Of a stretch of 64,000 bases of DNA, positions 53,312-61,646 are shown piece by piece (positions within the stretch are counted from its first letter, which is position 1; each line of letters opens with the position of its first letter). The notes under the pieces are model-generated. The model did no database searches, was not told the DNA's origin, and was given only the letters and a program-made list of their open reading frames with translations. The DNA comes from Megalonaias nervosa (lineage: Eukaryota > Mollusca > Bivalvia > Unionida > Unionidae): contig JAECUM010009484.1 in the NCBI GenBank assembly GCA_016617855.1, positions 1-64,000 on the forward strand, written 5' to 3'. The translations under genes were made by a program, and so were the position numbers.

Positions 53312-53576
53312 TAATATTTCGTAATTCTGTCTTAGTAAGACAGCTATGTGCAAAGGCTATAATATCATCGCAATCAAATTTTAATGTTATTAAAGCATTT
53401 TCATTAAGTTTATTTTTTTCTGCTGCTGTTAGTAATATTTTATGAGAATCACCTTGCGTAACAATAACGTCAACGGAATATGCACTAAAACCCGACAGAC
53501 ATTTTCAAACTGCTTCAGCTAGTTCGTTATAGTTTAATATATTAACTTTTTGATGATATTTTACCTCGTCAGTCAT
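53295..53576 (-). pseudogene. Small ORF of 93 codons with one in-frame TGA
   Basis: A minus-strand frame from ATG 53576 is open to TGA at 53295-53297 except for one TGA at codon 24 (53505-53507). Beyond it lie VDVIVTQGDSHKILLTAA and LKFDCDDIIAFAH, an ordinary soluble-protein composition. It overlaps the 3' end of the HNH gene by 17 bp and starts 39 bp from the divergent gene at 53616. Tight packing and codon-like composition suggest a real gene with one point mutation. I do not recognise it. Confidence 0.5.
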
Positions 53577-53615
53577 ATCTTATAACAATAAATTAGATAA
53601 AAATATATTATAATA

Positions 53616-54137
53616 ATGGACTTGATGAAACTACTTGCTGAAATATATGCAGAAGATACAATCGCAGACAATGTTAAAATCACCACAAAACCACAAGTAA
53701 TTTTACCAATCTCTAGCGATAAAATCGCTGGCGATATAATAGACAAATCTTCTAGCTATAGCGAAGATGATATTTTATACAACAACGAATCTGACGATGA
53801 TAATGAAATAGTCACCGTCGTTGACAGAACAAATTACAGCAGACCAACAACTGGACGATATAATGTTAAGTATCATATTACCAAAAAAATAATAAAATTT
53901 AATTTTACTGTTGCCGAACAACAGATATTTTGGCAGCTTATCAGGCCGTTTTTAAATCTAAAAATAACTGACCAGCAAAGGAGTATAAAATACGATTTTA
54001 TTTTCGCTAAGATATTTAATTTAATGCCAGTTGATGATGAAAGAAAATTGTATTTAATTTCATTATGTAAACCAATAAAATGTAAATCTGTGCTTGTGAA
54101 ATACGAACAAATTTATAATAACATTATTGGATCATAG
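53616..54137 (+). CDS. Hypothetical protein of 173 residues (P3)
   Basis: Intact ORF. The N-terminal half is acidic and disordered-looking (SSSYSEDDILYNNESDDDNE), and the C-terminal half is helical and basic (KKIIKFNFTVAEQQIFWQLIRPFL, then a Lys-rich end). It is convergent with the integrase gene and overlaps it by 14 bp. The acidic-then-basic structure would fit a transcriptional regulator, but no known domain is recognised. Confidence 0.6.
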   Translation: MDLMKLLAEIYAEDTIADNVKITTKPQVILPISSDKIAGDIIDKSSSYSEDDILYNNESDDDNEIVTVVDRTNYSRPTTGRYNVKYHITKKIIKFNFTVAEQQIFWQLIRPFLNLKITDQQRSIKYDFIFAKIFNLMPVDDERKLYLISLCKPIKCKSVLVKYEQIYNNIIGS

Positions 54138-54947
54138 TCGATGAAATTGACTGAGTTGGTACCCAGCTGTTAAATTTATCACTATATCCACGCCACTTAA
54201 CTAAACTTTTATCGCCTTTTCTCCTAATCACTTTTTCGATAACGAAAACATCTTGCTCAGTTTTCTGAAGTTCTTGTTCATAAAAACTACCAATGATCGG
54301 TTCCCCTGCCAGATCTTTTAGCGCGTATGTTACAGGTATTGTTAAAAGTACTTTATCAACTACAAACACTTCTTCAGTCCAGTTTGGAGTAAATCCTTTT
54401 TCAAATGTTTTTTTAGTCAAAGAAATCCTAACCCGATCACCAACTTTAAATTTATGTCTGCGATACATATTTTCATTTGCAAGAATCGGATTTTTAATTG
54501 CATTGTTTGGCGATAATTTAGTGGTTCGGTGTTTCGTGTTATTGTATTTGTCAACTATGTTTTGTAAATTGTCAATATATTTATTAGTATTTTTAGCTGT
54601 CAAATATTTGTGTATTTTTTCGTTTAGAGTGCGATTAAATCTTTCGACGACAACACTTTTTCCCTCATTCCCTGTAACATATTTTTTAATGTTATTTTGT
54701 TCTAGAAACTGTTCAAACTTTTTGTTAAAAAATTCTGCTCCGTGATCAGTCCATATTTTATTTGGTATTCTTTCTGTACTTGTTATTATTTGTTTTAACG
54801 CATTAGTTATCGACGTTCCTGTCTTATCCGAAACAGGTACACTAAACGCGTATTTACTAAAAATATCTATGACATTAAACAAGTATTTCTTTGGAGCACC
54901 ATCAGATCCAACGTTAAATTCTGCTAGATTTGATACATCTACTAAAT
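54124..54947 (-). CDS. Integrase core and chromodomain (P3)
   Basis: The frame carries the retrovirus-type DDE triad: VIDIFSKYAFSVPV, IWTDHGAEFFN and VVVERFNRTLNEKI, with correct spacing. GDRVRISLTKKTFEKGFTPN is the SH3-like domain. VFVIEKVIRRKGDKSLVKWRGYSDKFNSWVP is a C-terminal chromodomain. The open frame extends upstream of the ATG at 54882 to about 55000 and includes DDIWAIDLVDVSNLAEF. The N-terminal portion lies in another frame (54948-55205) after an uninterrupted T-run on the plus strand at about 55001-55010. The enzyme would insert the linear element into the host chromosome. Confidence 0.9.
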
Positions 54948-55205
54948 CTATCGCCCAGATATCATCAACGGCATTTGCAACAACTTTACGTCGCGTAAAC
55001 TTTTTTTTTTAGATTTGTGTAGTTCAGCTGCGAGATCATCATACAATTCCTTTCCAAGTCCGAGCTTATATTTTGCTCCAATAAAACCCTGTACCAGCTT
55101 TCTATCAAAACGTTCTCGTAGATTTGTTGGCTTCATATCACGAAGTTCGTCCAACATTATCACAGCCAGCCTTATCTTGCTCATTGTCCCTGTAACAGAT
55201 ATCAT
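54948..55205 (-). CDS. Integrase N-terminal segment, other frame (P3)
   Basis: LRDMKPTNLRERFDRKLVQG and GAKYKLGLGKELYDDLAAELHK precede the core of the integrase; the ELHK...KF.RR segment is typical of the start of Polinton integrases. Its first part probably belongs to the end of the PLA2-like protein. The frame shifts at the A-run (minus strand) near 55005, where a single-base length error, in the DNA or in the read, would separate it from the core. Confidence 0.6.
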   Translation of the reverse strand: MISVTGTMSKIRLAVIMLDELRDMKPTNLRERFDRKLVQGFIGAKYKLGLGKELYDDLAAELHKSKKKSLRDVKLLQMPLMISGR

Positions 55206-55479
55206 GACGCATTGCTATGCTATCAATTTGATTATAAGGCTCCTGTCCTGGCAGTGGATTATCATTTTCATCTAGTTGTTTATCAAGAGGATTATAAGGT
55301 CCAGTGTATTTATGGCCTGGCAATGTCCAACCTCCTTTTGGTTTTGGTAATTTGCCAATAAATTTATGTATATCTATACCTGTTCCAATTATTTCTCTGT
55401 TATTACAACGTTGACAGTATGTGACAATTTTATTTTGCTCGAGACATAAATCTCTGTCAGAATCGCATTTGCATATCAT
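55138..55479 (-). CDS. Phospholipase A2-like protein (P3)
   Basis: This 113-residue frame has two Cys pairs near its start (CKCDSDRDLC, YCQRC) and then a parvovirus VP1-type PLA2-like domain. LPGHKYTGPYNPLDKQL parallels the calcium-binding loop, and YNQIDSIAMRHDICYRDN is the catalytic helix with His-Asp and Tyr. The frame is lost shortly after, near 55165, where another frame continues. In parvoviruses this domain is needed to breach endosomes; a like role for P3 particles is inference. It follows the zinc-ribbon ORF by 9 bp. Confidence 0.7.
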   Translation of the reverse strand: MICKCDSDRDLCLEQNKIVTYCQRCNNREIIGTGIDIHKFIGKLPKPKGGWTLPGHKYTGPYNPLDKQLDENDNPLPGQEPYNQIDSIAMRHDICYRDNEQDKAGCDNVGRTS

Positions 55480-55488
55480 TCTATATTT

Positions 55489-55749
55489 TTAGTCGTCTAC
55501 TAAAATAATCCCCCTAACAAAATCATGAGGGTAACCAGCTCCCATCGACTTTATCGCCAGAGATGAAATCTCCTGCGACGGTGTTGCCAGAGATGAAATC
55601 TCCTGCGACGTTTTCTTTAAAAATATACTTTTCTTTCTACCACAAACAGCACAAATACTTTTTAGCATTATTTTATTATTTTTTGTTTTTTCCGTCATCT
55701 CATCCTTATTTTCTGTTTTAGTTTTACATTTGAGACAATATGTTAACAT
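55489..55749 (-). CDS. Zinc-ribbon protein (P3)
   Basis: An 86-residue ORF with C-x2-C pairs at residues 5-8 (YCLKCKT) and about 34-37 (CAVCGRKKS), matching the ribbon fused to the PLA2-like domain in P1. A 30-bp tandem duplication (55560-55612) encodes SQEISSLA twice. The AATTTTATCTAA motif lies 20 nt before the ATG. Probably a virion or nucleic-acid-associated protein; function unproven. Confidence 0.65.
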   Translation of the reverse strand: MLTYCLKCKTKTENKDEMTEKTKNNKIMLKSICAVCGRKKSIFLKKTSQEISSLATPSQEISSLAIKSMGAGYPHDFVRGIILVDD

Positions 55750-55787
55750 TATATATTTATAAGTTTAGATAAAATTTATTGCAAGCT

Positions 55788-56375
55788 TTAGATAGCTTTA
55801 CAAAAATTAATTGCAATCTCATCATTAGCGTGAGAAGGTTTCTTATCAAACTGCAAAATAAACTTTAAAAAATTAGAATCTCCGAAGTTCTCACCGGAGT
55901 TCTCACTCCGGGACATCTGTTTAATGAACATTATACAATAATATCCGCATGCAGAAGTTCCAATAGGTTGAAGTTGATTAGACGAATAATATATTTTTTT
56001 GTATTTTTTGTTTATGTATTTTTTTATTACATCACTCGGAGGAAGTCCAAACGAGTCAAAATAATTGTTATTATAAACTGCTACCCAATGCGTACAGGAT
56101 CCGTCATTGAAATCTTGTATATTTATCACACATGAACTTACAGCGGACGACAATGGAATTGCTGCGAGTTCATCTTTGGAATAAACTCCATGAAATCCAG
56201 GAACTACTTTTAACTTATCAAGTATATCAAAGTTACTTAGCGATGTGACCGTGTTCCCGGCAATGTTAGACCACGTCCGATTCCTAGCAGATTTGGCAGA
56301 AGACTTCCAGCTAGTCCTGCTAAAAGTGGAGCGAACGGAATAATTCCTCCTTGTTTTGTTTGATTGCATTTGCAT
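55788..56375 (-). CDS. Adenain-like cysteine protease (P3)
   Basis: The C-terminal 140 residues carry the catalytic set of the adenovirus protease/Ulp1 fold: His in GSCTHWVAVYNN, Asp in YFDSFGLPPSD, Gln in SNQLQPIG and Cys in SACGYYCIMF. KVVPGFHGVYSKDEL is the conserved N-terminal block. The first 35 residues of this frame are probably out of frame, since the natural upstream part is read in the overlapping ORF 56237-56494. Family members cut capsid proteins during maturation. All four catalytic positions are retained. Confidence 0.88.
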   Translation of the reverse strand: MQMQSNKTRRNYSVRSTFSRTSWKSSAKSARNRTWSNIAGNTVTSLSNFDILDKLKVVPGFHGVYSKDELAAIPLSSAVSSCVINIQDFNDGSCTHWVAVYNNNYFDSFGLPPSDVIKKYINKKYKKIYYSSNQLQPIGTSACGYYCIMFIKQMSRSENSGENFGDSNFLKFILQFDKKPSHANDEIAINFCKAI

Positions 56376-56494
56376 TTTGGTGTTGGTGATTTTGTTTTCT
56401 TTTTGTTGGCGATTTTGTTGTTGGTGGTTTTGTTGTTGGCGATTTTGTTGTTGGTGGTTTTGTTGTTGGCGATTTTTTTTTTTCGTTGTGGCAT
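56237..56494 (-). CDS. Basic repeat and hydrophobic segment, pX/mu-like N-terminal part of the protease ORF (P3)
   Basis: An 85-residue frame starts with Lys/Asn repeats (from a roughly 30-bp DNA repeat at 56405-56470), then GGIIPFAPLLAGLAGSLLPN, a Gly-rich amphipathic or membrane-active helix. Such Gly/Pro-rich helices precede the protease in related elements and resemble adenovirus core/cement peptides. The frame is lost near 56275, where the protease frame takes over. One gene broken by one frameshift is the simplest reading. Confidence 0.55.
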   Translation of the reverse strand: MPQRKKKIANNKTTNNKIANNKTTNNKIANKKKTKSPTPKCKCNQTKQGGIIPFAPLLAGLAGSLLPNLLGIGRGLTLPGTRSHR

Positions 56495-56518
56495 TATAAT
56501 ATATTAATTACATAAAAT

Positions 56519-56935
56519 TCACAATTTTTTTATTCCACTTCCACGAATGATACCATTACCCTCAACAGCTTTATTTGTTGCGCCAGATATTGCGCCAGAC
56601 GCTGCTGCTAGTCCTAATGTACCTAACACCGGTAACATTTTTGCAGCTAGTACTGATAATGCTGGACCAAGAAAACCACCTTTAACTATGATGTCGTTTG
56701 CCATCGCTGTCATTTGTGTGGCACTTAAATTTAAAACAAAAGGTTTTTTGCGATCGTATTTATTTGCTTGATTTTTGGTTAACATTAATTTTGTTAAAAT
56801 ACCCGTTTGAGCGTGAGAGATGGAGTCTATTGGATTAATCTTTAATGATACCTGTCTCTGCTTTGCAATAGCAGCTGATAATTTTTTAACTTGACCATCA
56901 GTCAAATATATTTCTTTTACAATATATTTTGTCAT
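56519..56935 (-). CDS. Putative minor virion protein with Gly/Ala-rich helix (P3)
   Basis: This intact 138-residue ORF has a segmented pattern: YLTDGQVKKLSAAI, LMLTKNQANKYDRKKPFVL and LNLSATQMTAMAN (three similar L-T/S-x-x-Q elements). They are followed by GGFLGPALSVLAAKMLPVLGTLGLAAASGA, an amphipathic/hydrophobic stretch. This pattern recurs in virion proteins of Polinton-like elements and is compared with adenovirus pVI/pX; identity with either is not proven. It sits between the capsid and protease genes on the same strand. Confidence 0.55.
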   Translation of the reverse strand: MTKYIVKEIYLTDGQVKKLSAAIAKQRQVSLKINPIDSISHAQTGILTKLMLTKNQANKYDRKKPFVLNLSATQMTAMANDIIVKGGFLGPALSVLAAKMLPVLGTLGLAAASGAISGATNKAVEGNGIIRGSGIKKL

Positions 56936-56971
56936 CTTATATAACGATTGCAGATTAAACTCAAAGTTTGT

Positions 56972-57592
56972 TCAAACTTGTATTGTCGTTTTACCTCCAA
57001 CGGAATCTATCGTAACAAATTTGTCGCTGATCACTAACGCGTATACGTACAACTGCGCTACTGGAACTTCTCCTAATGTCCAGGTAATTTCAATATCAGC
57101 TGTTGAATCAACTAATCTCTCGCTATGTTTGCTAACATCAAAATAAAATATTGGATAAAGTGTACGAAATTCCTCTACTGATATTTGAGATCCATCTTCA
57201 GCATCTTGATATTTTTGTGCTGCGTCGATTAAGTACATGAACGGTCGAGTAACATTTTTATTAACGTCATCTGTAAAATTGCATTCTATCGCTCGTTCTG
57301 GATACTGCTTTGAATTTAGTCTAGCATATATTCGTCTAACATTAGCGTTATCAAATATCGCATTATTTTGTTGTTGGTTACCACGTCGCGCTTGCTGTTG
57401 AAATACGACATACAATTGTCTCGGCAGTTGTTCGCTTGATGTTGTTGTAACTCGCCATGTGAAGTCGGTAGTATTTGGAACCGCTGTTTGATATATTTTA
57501 TGCTGATTAAAATAAATTTTGTTTGTATATTTATCAAGTATATTATTTAGTTCTGCCGCTTTTGTGATTGACGCGTTATACGCGGCATCCAC
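56972..57592 (-). CDS. Major capsid protein, C-terminal jelly roll (P3)
   Basis: A 206-residue frame continues the protein encoded at 57547-58509. NIYARLNS-like (VRRIYARLNSKQYPERAIEC), LYPIFYFDVSKHSERLVDS and LYVYALVISDKFVTIDS are late strands of the double-jelly-roll capsid proteins of Polintons. The frame's apparent start at 57592 is not a natural start codon. The two frames overlap by 46 bp, so a single frameshift splits the gene. Total length of about 510-520 residues is right for this family. Confidence 0.8.
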   Translation of the reverse strand: MDAAYNASITKAAELNNILDKYTNKIYFNQHKIYQTAVPNTTDFTWRVTTTSSEQLPRQLYVVFQQQARRGNQQQNNAIFDNANVRRIYARLNSKQYPERAIECNFTDDVNKNVTRPFMYLIDAAQKYQDAEDGSQISVEEFRTLYPIFYFDVSKHSERLVDSTADIEITWTLGEVPVAQLYVYALVISDKFVTIDSVGGKTTIQV

Positions 57593-58509
57593 AGCGCAAG
57601 TTTGTTTATGATAAACTGTACATCAGCTCCACCTAACCTAAACAGACAATCGTTTTGTTCTGCCCGATCTAAAATAAGTGTATGCTTAACTCCACGAAAT
57701 ACTTTATCATAATCACGACAAAAGCCAAATATTGTACTTAACGGAAGCATCATTGTAATTTGACGTGATCCTGCTGTAAGTGATCTTCGCCTAGCAAAAC
57801 CTTCATTATAACGCGGATTTTTTACGTCAATTGTGTTGTTGATTAAATCTAACATTGCGACAGCATCTGCAGCTGCTACTGGTGGAGTTACTCCAATATT
57901 ATTACAAGCTGCAGTAGGTGAGAGTCTCACATCGTCTGCGTTAGCACCTACAGCTGGTGCAGCTATACCTAGTGCAGCTGCATTAACAATAAGAAAAGTT
58001 CTTACAATTGGAAGATCTGCAGCGGCATCAGCTCCGTGTACCAAAACACCTTTCGAGAAAAATTCGATTGATTCGGCTACACCCTGTCCAGTATCTTTAA
58101 ACCACATCATGTTCGTTGCAGTTGATCTCGAGTAATCATCGGAAAACGAAATAATATTTAAAATTGTACTTGTAACTTGTAAGAGATTTGAAATATCTTC
58201 TATAGTTTGATTAGCTAGTTGATATCGGGCGCTTTTGAATAAACACCAGCCGTTATTTATAAGAGTTACTTTTGCTCCAGCTGCAATTGCAACAGGCGGA
58301 TTAGCTGTTGTCATAATCTGACCGCGAACTTCTAACATTGCCTTATGAGGCAGTAGAAATGTATCTTCATCTCGAGTATGAAATGTTCTAATACCAGTTT
58401 TATTTGGTTCATTAGAATTTTCATCAAGATACTCGACGTACTCAAATTCTGTTACAGTTTTATCAGTTTCATAAGGTTCTGTTAAATTGAGATAATTTTT
58501 AACAGACAT
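57547..58509 (-). CDS. Major capsid protein, N-terminal jelly roll (P3)
   Basis: A 320-residue frame with ATG at 58509, downstream of the AATTTTATGTAA motif. It starts NYLNLTEPYETDKTVTEFEYVEY and includes TFHTRDEDTFLLPHKAMLEVRGQI (first jelly-roll strands), FKDTGQGVAE, then ITMMLPLSTIFGFCRDYDKVF and GVKHTLILDRAEQNDCLFR, blocks typical of the double-jelly-roll capsid proteins of Polinton-like viruses. The frame ends about 15 residues after LALWMPRI, before the second jelly roll. This protein would form the pseudo-hexagonal capsomers. Confidence 0.85.
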   Translation of the reverse strand: MSVKNYLNLTEPYETDKTVTEFEYVEYLDENSNEPNKTGIRTFHTRDEDTFLLPHKAMLEVRGQIMTTANPPVAIAAGAKVTLINNGWCLFKSARYQLANQTIEDISNLLQVTSTILNIISFSDDYSRSTATNMMWFKDTGQGVAESIEFFSKGVLVHGADAAADLPIVRTFLIVNAAALGIAAPAVGANADDVRLSPTAACNNIGVTPPVAAADAVAMLDLINNTIDVKNPRYNEGFARRRSLTAGSRQITMMLPLSTIFGFCRDYDKVFRGVKHTLILDRAEQNDCLFRLGGADVQFIINKLALWMPRITRQSQKRQN

Positions 58510-58536
58510 TTTTTATTTATTAGATTACATAAAATT

Positions 58537-58935
58537 TTATTTCGGCGCTGTTACTTTAGATATTAATTTTTGTATAATCTGCTCGCCTTTCGGTGATAAA
58601 AGTTTTTTCGTTGTTGTTATCATAGCGCGTTGAGTTTCTTTTGTTGGAGCAATTTCTGATATAACTTGTTTTATATCAGATGCAGACGGTGGATCTCCTT
58701 TTATTTTATCAGCTATTTTTTGTCCCACCGCAGTTCCAGCAGCAGATGCAGCCCCAGTTGCAAAAGCTTTACCTGCGTCTAGTGCAATTGGTGCAACTTT
58801 ACGCGCGATTCCAGGAACATTTTCAATAACTTTAGTAAATATATTTCCAAAAAATCCTCCTACTATTTTTCTTCGATAAATTTTTTTTCTCTGTTTCATT
58901 ATATCTGAGGTTGCATAATTTTTATTATCAATCAC
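58537..58935 (-). CDS. Putative minor virion protein, Gly/Ala-rich (P3)
   Basis: A 132-residue intact ORF between the capsid and penton genes. It has a basic start (KQRKKIYRRKIVGGFFGNIF), an amphipathic alanine/glycine helix (DAGKAFATGAASAAGTAVGQ) and a Lys-rich C-terminus. It is shaped like a membrane-active or DNA-associated virion protein, comparable in position and composition to adenoviral minor proteins. No strict homology is evident. Confidence 0.55.
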   Translation of the reverse strand: MIDNKNYATSDIMKQRKKIYRRKIVGGFFGNIFTKVIENVPGIARKVAPIALDAGKAFATGAASAAGTAVGQKIADKIKGDPPSASDIKQVISEIAPTKETQRAMITTTKKLLSPKGEQIIQKLISKVTAPK

Positions 58936-58953
58936 GAAGTCGATGCAATACGC

Positions 58954-59205
58954 CTACACAACACGTAGGTGTAAATAATATGTAACAATTTCGTTATTCA
59001 CGTCTATTTGTCTCCCCGACTGGTCTGTTAATTGCATTGTGATGCTTGTGATTTGATTCTCAACTATAAGCGGATAATAGATAATTATGCATCGGATTAA
59101 TTTGCATAATAGATCCCGGAGGAACTTCTGGTGAGAAACTGTAAATTGTTTGTCCCTTACTGCCTTTTGATGTGTGAGATCCAGATGCAATAGAACAATT
59201 AACAA
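58954..59205 (-). CDS. Penton-like protein, C-terminal end in a second frame (P3)
   Basis: In the lower half of this frame, LIVENQITSITMQLTDQSGR and NNEIVTYYLHLRVV form the last strands of the penton-like protein, whose main frame ends at 59060. The upper part of the frame is out of phase and not real. The frame switch is near 59070-59090. Confidence 0.6.
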   Translation of the reverse strand: MLIVLLHLDLTHQKAVRDKQFTVSHQKFLRDLLCKLIRCIIIYYPLIVENQITSITMQLTDQSGRQIDVNNEIVTYYLHLRVV

Positions 59206-59710
59206 GTATTGTGTTTACTTCTGTTATATTTACTAGCAGTTCACCATCATATGTAATAGCCTTATCAAAAGCACTATAAACTTTACCAGTGAATCCTAAC
59301 AGTTGTGAAATACTTTTTTCTCTTGGTTCAAAACCGATAGTCATATTTCTCAGTGTCATCCTAGCTCGTAACGTGTTATAATTCGCTGCCAACTCGAAAT
59401 TATCAGCCACACCACCAGCTTTTGTTATTATTTCTTTTATAACCCTGTTTAGATCAGAAATGTTATAAGCTCCTTGTGGAATTTTTAATCTTCTTGTTAT
59501 AGATATTGGAGATGCTGTAACCGGAATAAATGAAATTTCATCATTAACATCAGCTTTCACGTTAGCCATAGCATTCCAACAAGTGCAGGAAATTAACCCG
59601 ATCTCATATTGTTTAGCATGATCTAGTTGTATTGGCGGATTGTAATTTACTGAAAAGTTTGCGCTATTTTCTGTCGTTTGACTCGAGTCTAGCAATAGTG
59701 TTGTTGACAT
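59060..59710 (-). CDS. Penton-like minor capsid protein (P3)
   Basis: A 216-residue frame with ATG at 59710. It starts STTLLLDSSQTTENSANFSV, then YEIGLISCTCWNA and LKIPQGAYNISDLNRVIKEI, SISQLLGFTGKVYSA and VPPGSIMQINPMHN. These blocks (N-terminal strand, IPQGAYNISDLN, LLGF and the last P-G strand) match the single-jelly-roll vertex proteins of Polinton-like viruses. A frameshift before the last 30 residues breaks it. It would build the fivefold vertices and hold the fibre. Confidence 0.78.
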   Translation of the reverse strand: MSTTLLLDSSQTTENSANFSVNYNPPIQLDHAKQYEIGLISCTCWNAMANVKADVNDEISFIPVTASPISITRRLKIPQGAYNISDLNRVIKEIITKAGGVADNFELAANYNTLRARMTLRNMTIGFEPREKSISQLLGFTGKVYSAFDKAITYDGELLVNITEVNTILVNCSIASGSHTSKGSKGQTIYSFSPEVPPGSIMQINPMHNYLLSAYS

Positions 59711-59763
59711 TGTTATTTATTATATTTTTATAAAATTAAATCGCCTAGATTAAGTCATTTGAT

Positions 59764-60864
59764 TTATATTAAGTCGCGGTGTAAAGTTTCATACTCGTCA
59801 GATGTTAATAAATTTTCTGATCTTAGATAATCAAGTATATCAACAATTTCATTATCAATTTCAACACTAACATTACCAGCTTCTTTTGATGATATTAATA
59901 GCATTAATCTACCTATCATTTCAGTAGTTGATGTAAATATTTTTACACCTTCCCCAGTTTTTGATAATATAGATTTTTTATAATTTTTAACTCGATTATC
60001 ATCGACTATTTTAAATTTCCTATGAAAATTCCACCCTTTTCCATATTCTCTTTTTCTATAATCTTCCGCTGTCATTTTAAACGTCAAAGCAATAATATTA
60101 TGTCTCATTCTATCATAAAGTGGTTTCATATCATCAATTTCTGTAACCTTATTTATTTCATCTTTAGCAACAATTCCGTCTCTTATTATTTCATCTAATT
60201 TATTGATTAATGTTTGATATCCTGCATCAGTCCACTTATATATATTATCAATATCTTTTATATTTTCTTTATTTTTAAATTCATCATACTCATCATCAGT
60301 TATCTTATTATTTGCTTTATTTATATAAAAAAGTCTTTTCTCTCCAACTTCTAAAAACTTTACAGTAATATCACCGACTCTTTGTTGCTCTTTTTCAATA
60401 TCTTCTATTTTTTCTGATATTTTTCCTAATATAGTATTAATTTCATGTAAAGTTAGTTCTGCTAATTTTCTTTCAAAATAAAACGGATTATTGATCAGCT
60501 GGTTTAGTTCAGCTTGTTTAGCAGCAGGATCATTAATATCTTTTACAAGTGCCTCAGCTAACTTTCTTTTTTCCTCATCAGATCTAGCAATAATTTTTAC
60601 AGCAGCTGCTTCTTGTTGTTCTTTAACTAATCCGACCAAGCCTTTTTCTTGTAGTTTCTTAAGTTCTTCTTCTGATAGTGGTTTAGTTTCAGGTTGTTTC
60701 CCAAGAATTGCTTCAGTAACTGGTTTGAGAATTGTAGCTGTTGTTTCTTCAGCAGTTATTTGTCCACGTCGTGCTTGCTGTACTCGCTGCTTAAATGCTG
60801 CTTGAGATTGAGCAAGTTTTTTCAGATCTTCTATATTTTTTCTATATTGCGCTCGTTTGTCCAT
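59764..60864 (-). CDS. Coiled-coil protein of 366 residues (P3)
   Basis: This intact ORF is very rich in Lys, Glu and Leu. Residues 1-160 have heptad-like charge patterns (RKNIEDLKKLAQSQAAFKQR, EEELKKLQEKG, KISEKIEDIEKEQQR). The C-terminal third is more globular (YGKGWNFHRKFKIVDD, TSTTEMIGRLMLLIS, EIVDILDYLRSENLL). Similar proteins accompany capsid genes in other Polinton-like elements, but their job is unknown. It lies between ATPase and penton genes on the same strand. Scaffold, minor virion or DNA-tethering roles are possible. Confidence 0.65.
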   Translation of the reverse strand: MDKRAQYRKNIEDLKKLAQSQAAFKQRVQQARRGQITAEETTATILKPVTEAILGKQPETKPLSEEELKKLQEKGLVGLVKEQQEAAAVKIIARSDEEKRKLAEALVKDINDPAAKQAELNQLINNPFYFERKLAELTLHEINTILGKISEKIEDIEKEQQRVGDITVKFLEVGEKRLFYINKANNKITDDEYDEFKNKENIKDIDNIYKWTDAGYQTLINKLDEIIRDGIVAKDEINKVTEIDDMKPLYDRMRHNIIALTFKMTAEDYRKREYGKGWNFHRKFKIVDDNRVKNYKKSILSKTGEGVKIFTSTTEMIGRLMLLISSKEAGNVSVEIDNEIVDILDYLRSENLLTSDEYETLHRDLI

Positions 60865-60900
60865 AATTATTATATATAAATTTTATAAAATTGAAACGCC

Positions 60901-61578
60901 TTACTGTAAATAAGTGTTAATACAACAGCGAAACATTTTAGTTGGATCATATGTAAGTTTATCAAATAAGAAGAAGTTATATTTATCTTTTGTAGCTTTA
61001 TGATAAAGTTCAATAAATTTATCTTTTGTTATGTCACCACATTGTTCGTTCGCAATATTTCTGACGTCAACATTGTCCAATCCTGGAAATAATATAAAAC
61101 AACCAGTATTTCGCCTAATAAATCTGTCAACGTTATAAAAACCTTGAGCTAAATAAATAGAATTACACTTTTTATTTCGCGACAGTGAAAAATATGATCT
61201 TATTTTATTAATCTCCACATTATTTAGCGGAATATCGTCAAAAACTACTATCTTATGTTCAGATGCATCAAGTTGATTAACTGGAATAAGATCTTCTGGC
61301 TGTCTGATTATAAAAAAATCTTCACCAGCCTCAAGATCATCACGAAGTTTGTTATTATATTCGTTTAGTAGCTCGTACTTATCTTGCTGTGGATTAATTG
61401 TATAAATATAAACTCGATCATAGTTAAAATTATCTCTGAGAAGTAAGTTCATAAGCAAATTTGTTTTTCCCGATCCAGTTCGCCCAACAATAAGATAATG
61501 ACAATCTGGAAGTTCATTATTATGTTTATGTTTCACCAACCGCTCGGTATCAAAGTTTAATATCGACGATTTTGCCAT
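60901..61578 (-). CDS. A32/FtsK-type DNA-packaging ATPase (P3)
   Basis: This intact ORF has 225 residues. Walker A is YLIVGRTGSGKTNLLMNLLL (about 28-47), Walker B is HKIVVFDDIPL (about 107-117), and the sensor segment is CNSIYLAQGFYNVDRFIRRN (about 137-156). YNFFLFDKLTYDPTKMFR is the usual C-terminal block. This family pumps DNA into preformed capsids. Unlike the P1 copy, all catalytic residues are retained. The starts of this gene and of the fibre gene (61647) face away from each other across 68 bp. Confidence 0.93.
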   Translation of the reverse strand: MAKSSILNFDTERLVKHKHNNELPDCHYLIVGRTGSGKTNLLMNLLLRDNFNYDRVYIYTINPQQDKYELLNEYNNKLRDDLEAGEDFFIIRQPEDLIPVNQLDASEHKIVVFDDIPLNNVEINKIRSYFSLSRNKKCNSIYLAQGFYNVDRFIRRNTGCFILFPGLDNVDVRNIANEQCGDITKDKFIELYHKATKDKYNFFLFDKLTYDPTKMFRCCINTYLQ

Positions 61579-61646
61579 TGTTATTATATAATTTTATATA
61601 ATATTAAACTAAATAATGTTAACAATTTTATGTAAGACAATAAATA

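Noticed and set aside
55560..55612. CRISPR-like repeat
   Set aside because: Only two copies of a 21-bp string with a 9-bp gap; it is an in-frame coding duplication in a eukaryotic setting.
57833..58135. Plus-strand Ala-rich ORF opposite the capsid gene
   Set aside because: It is the antisense shadow of the major capsid gene, with no motif of its own.
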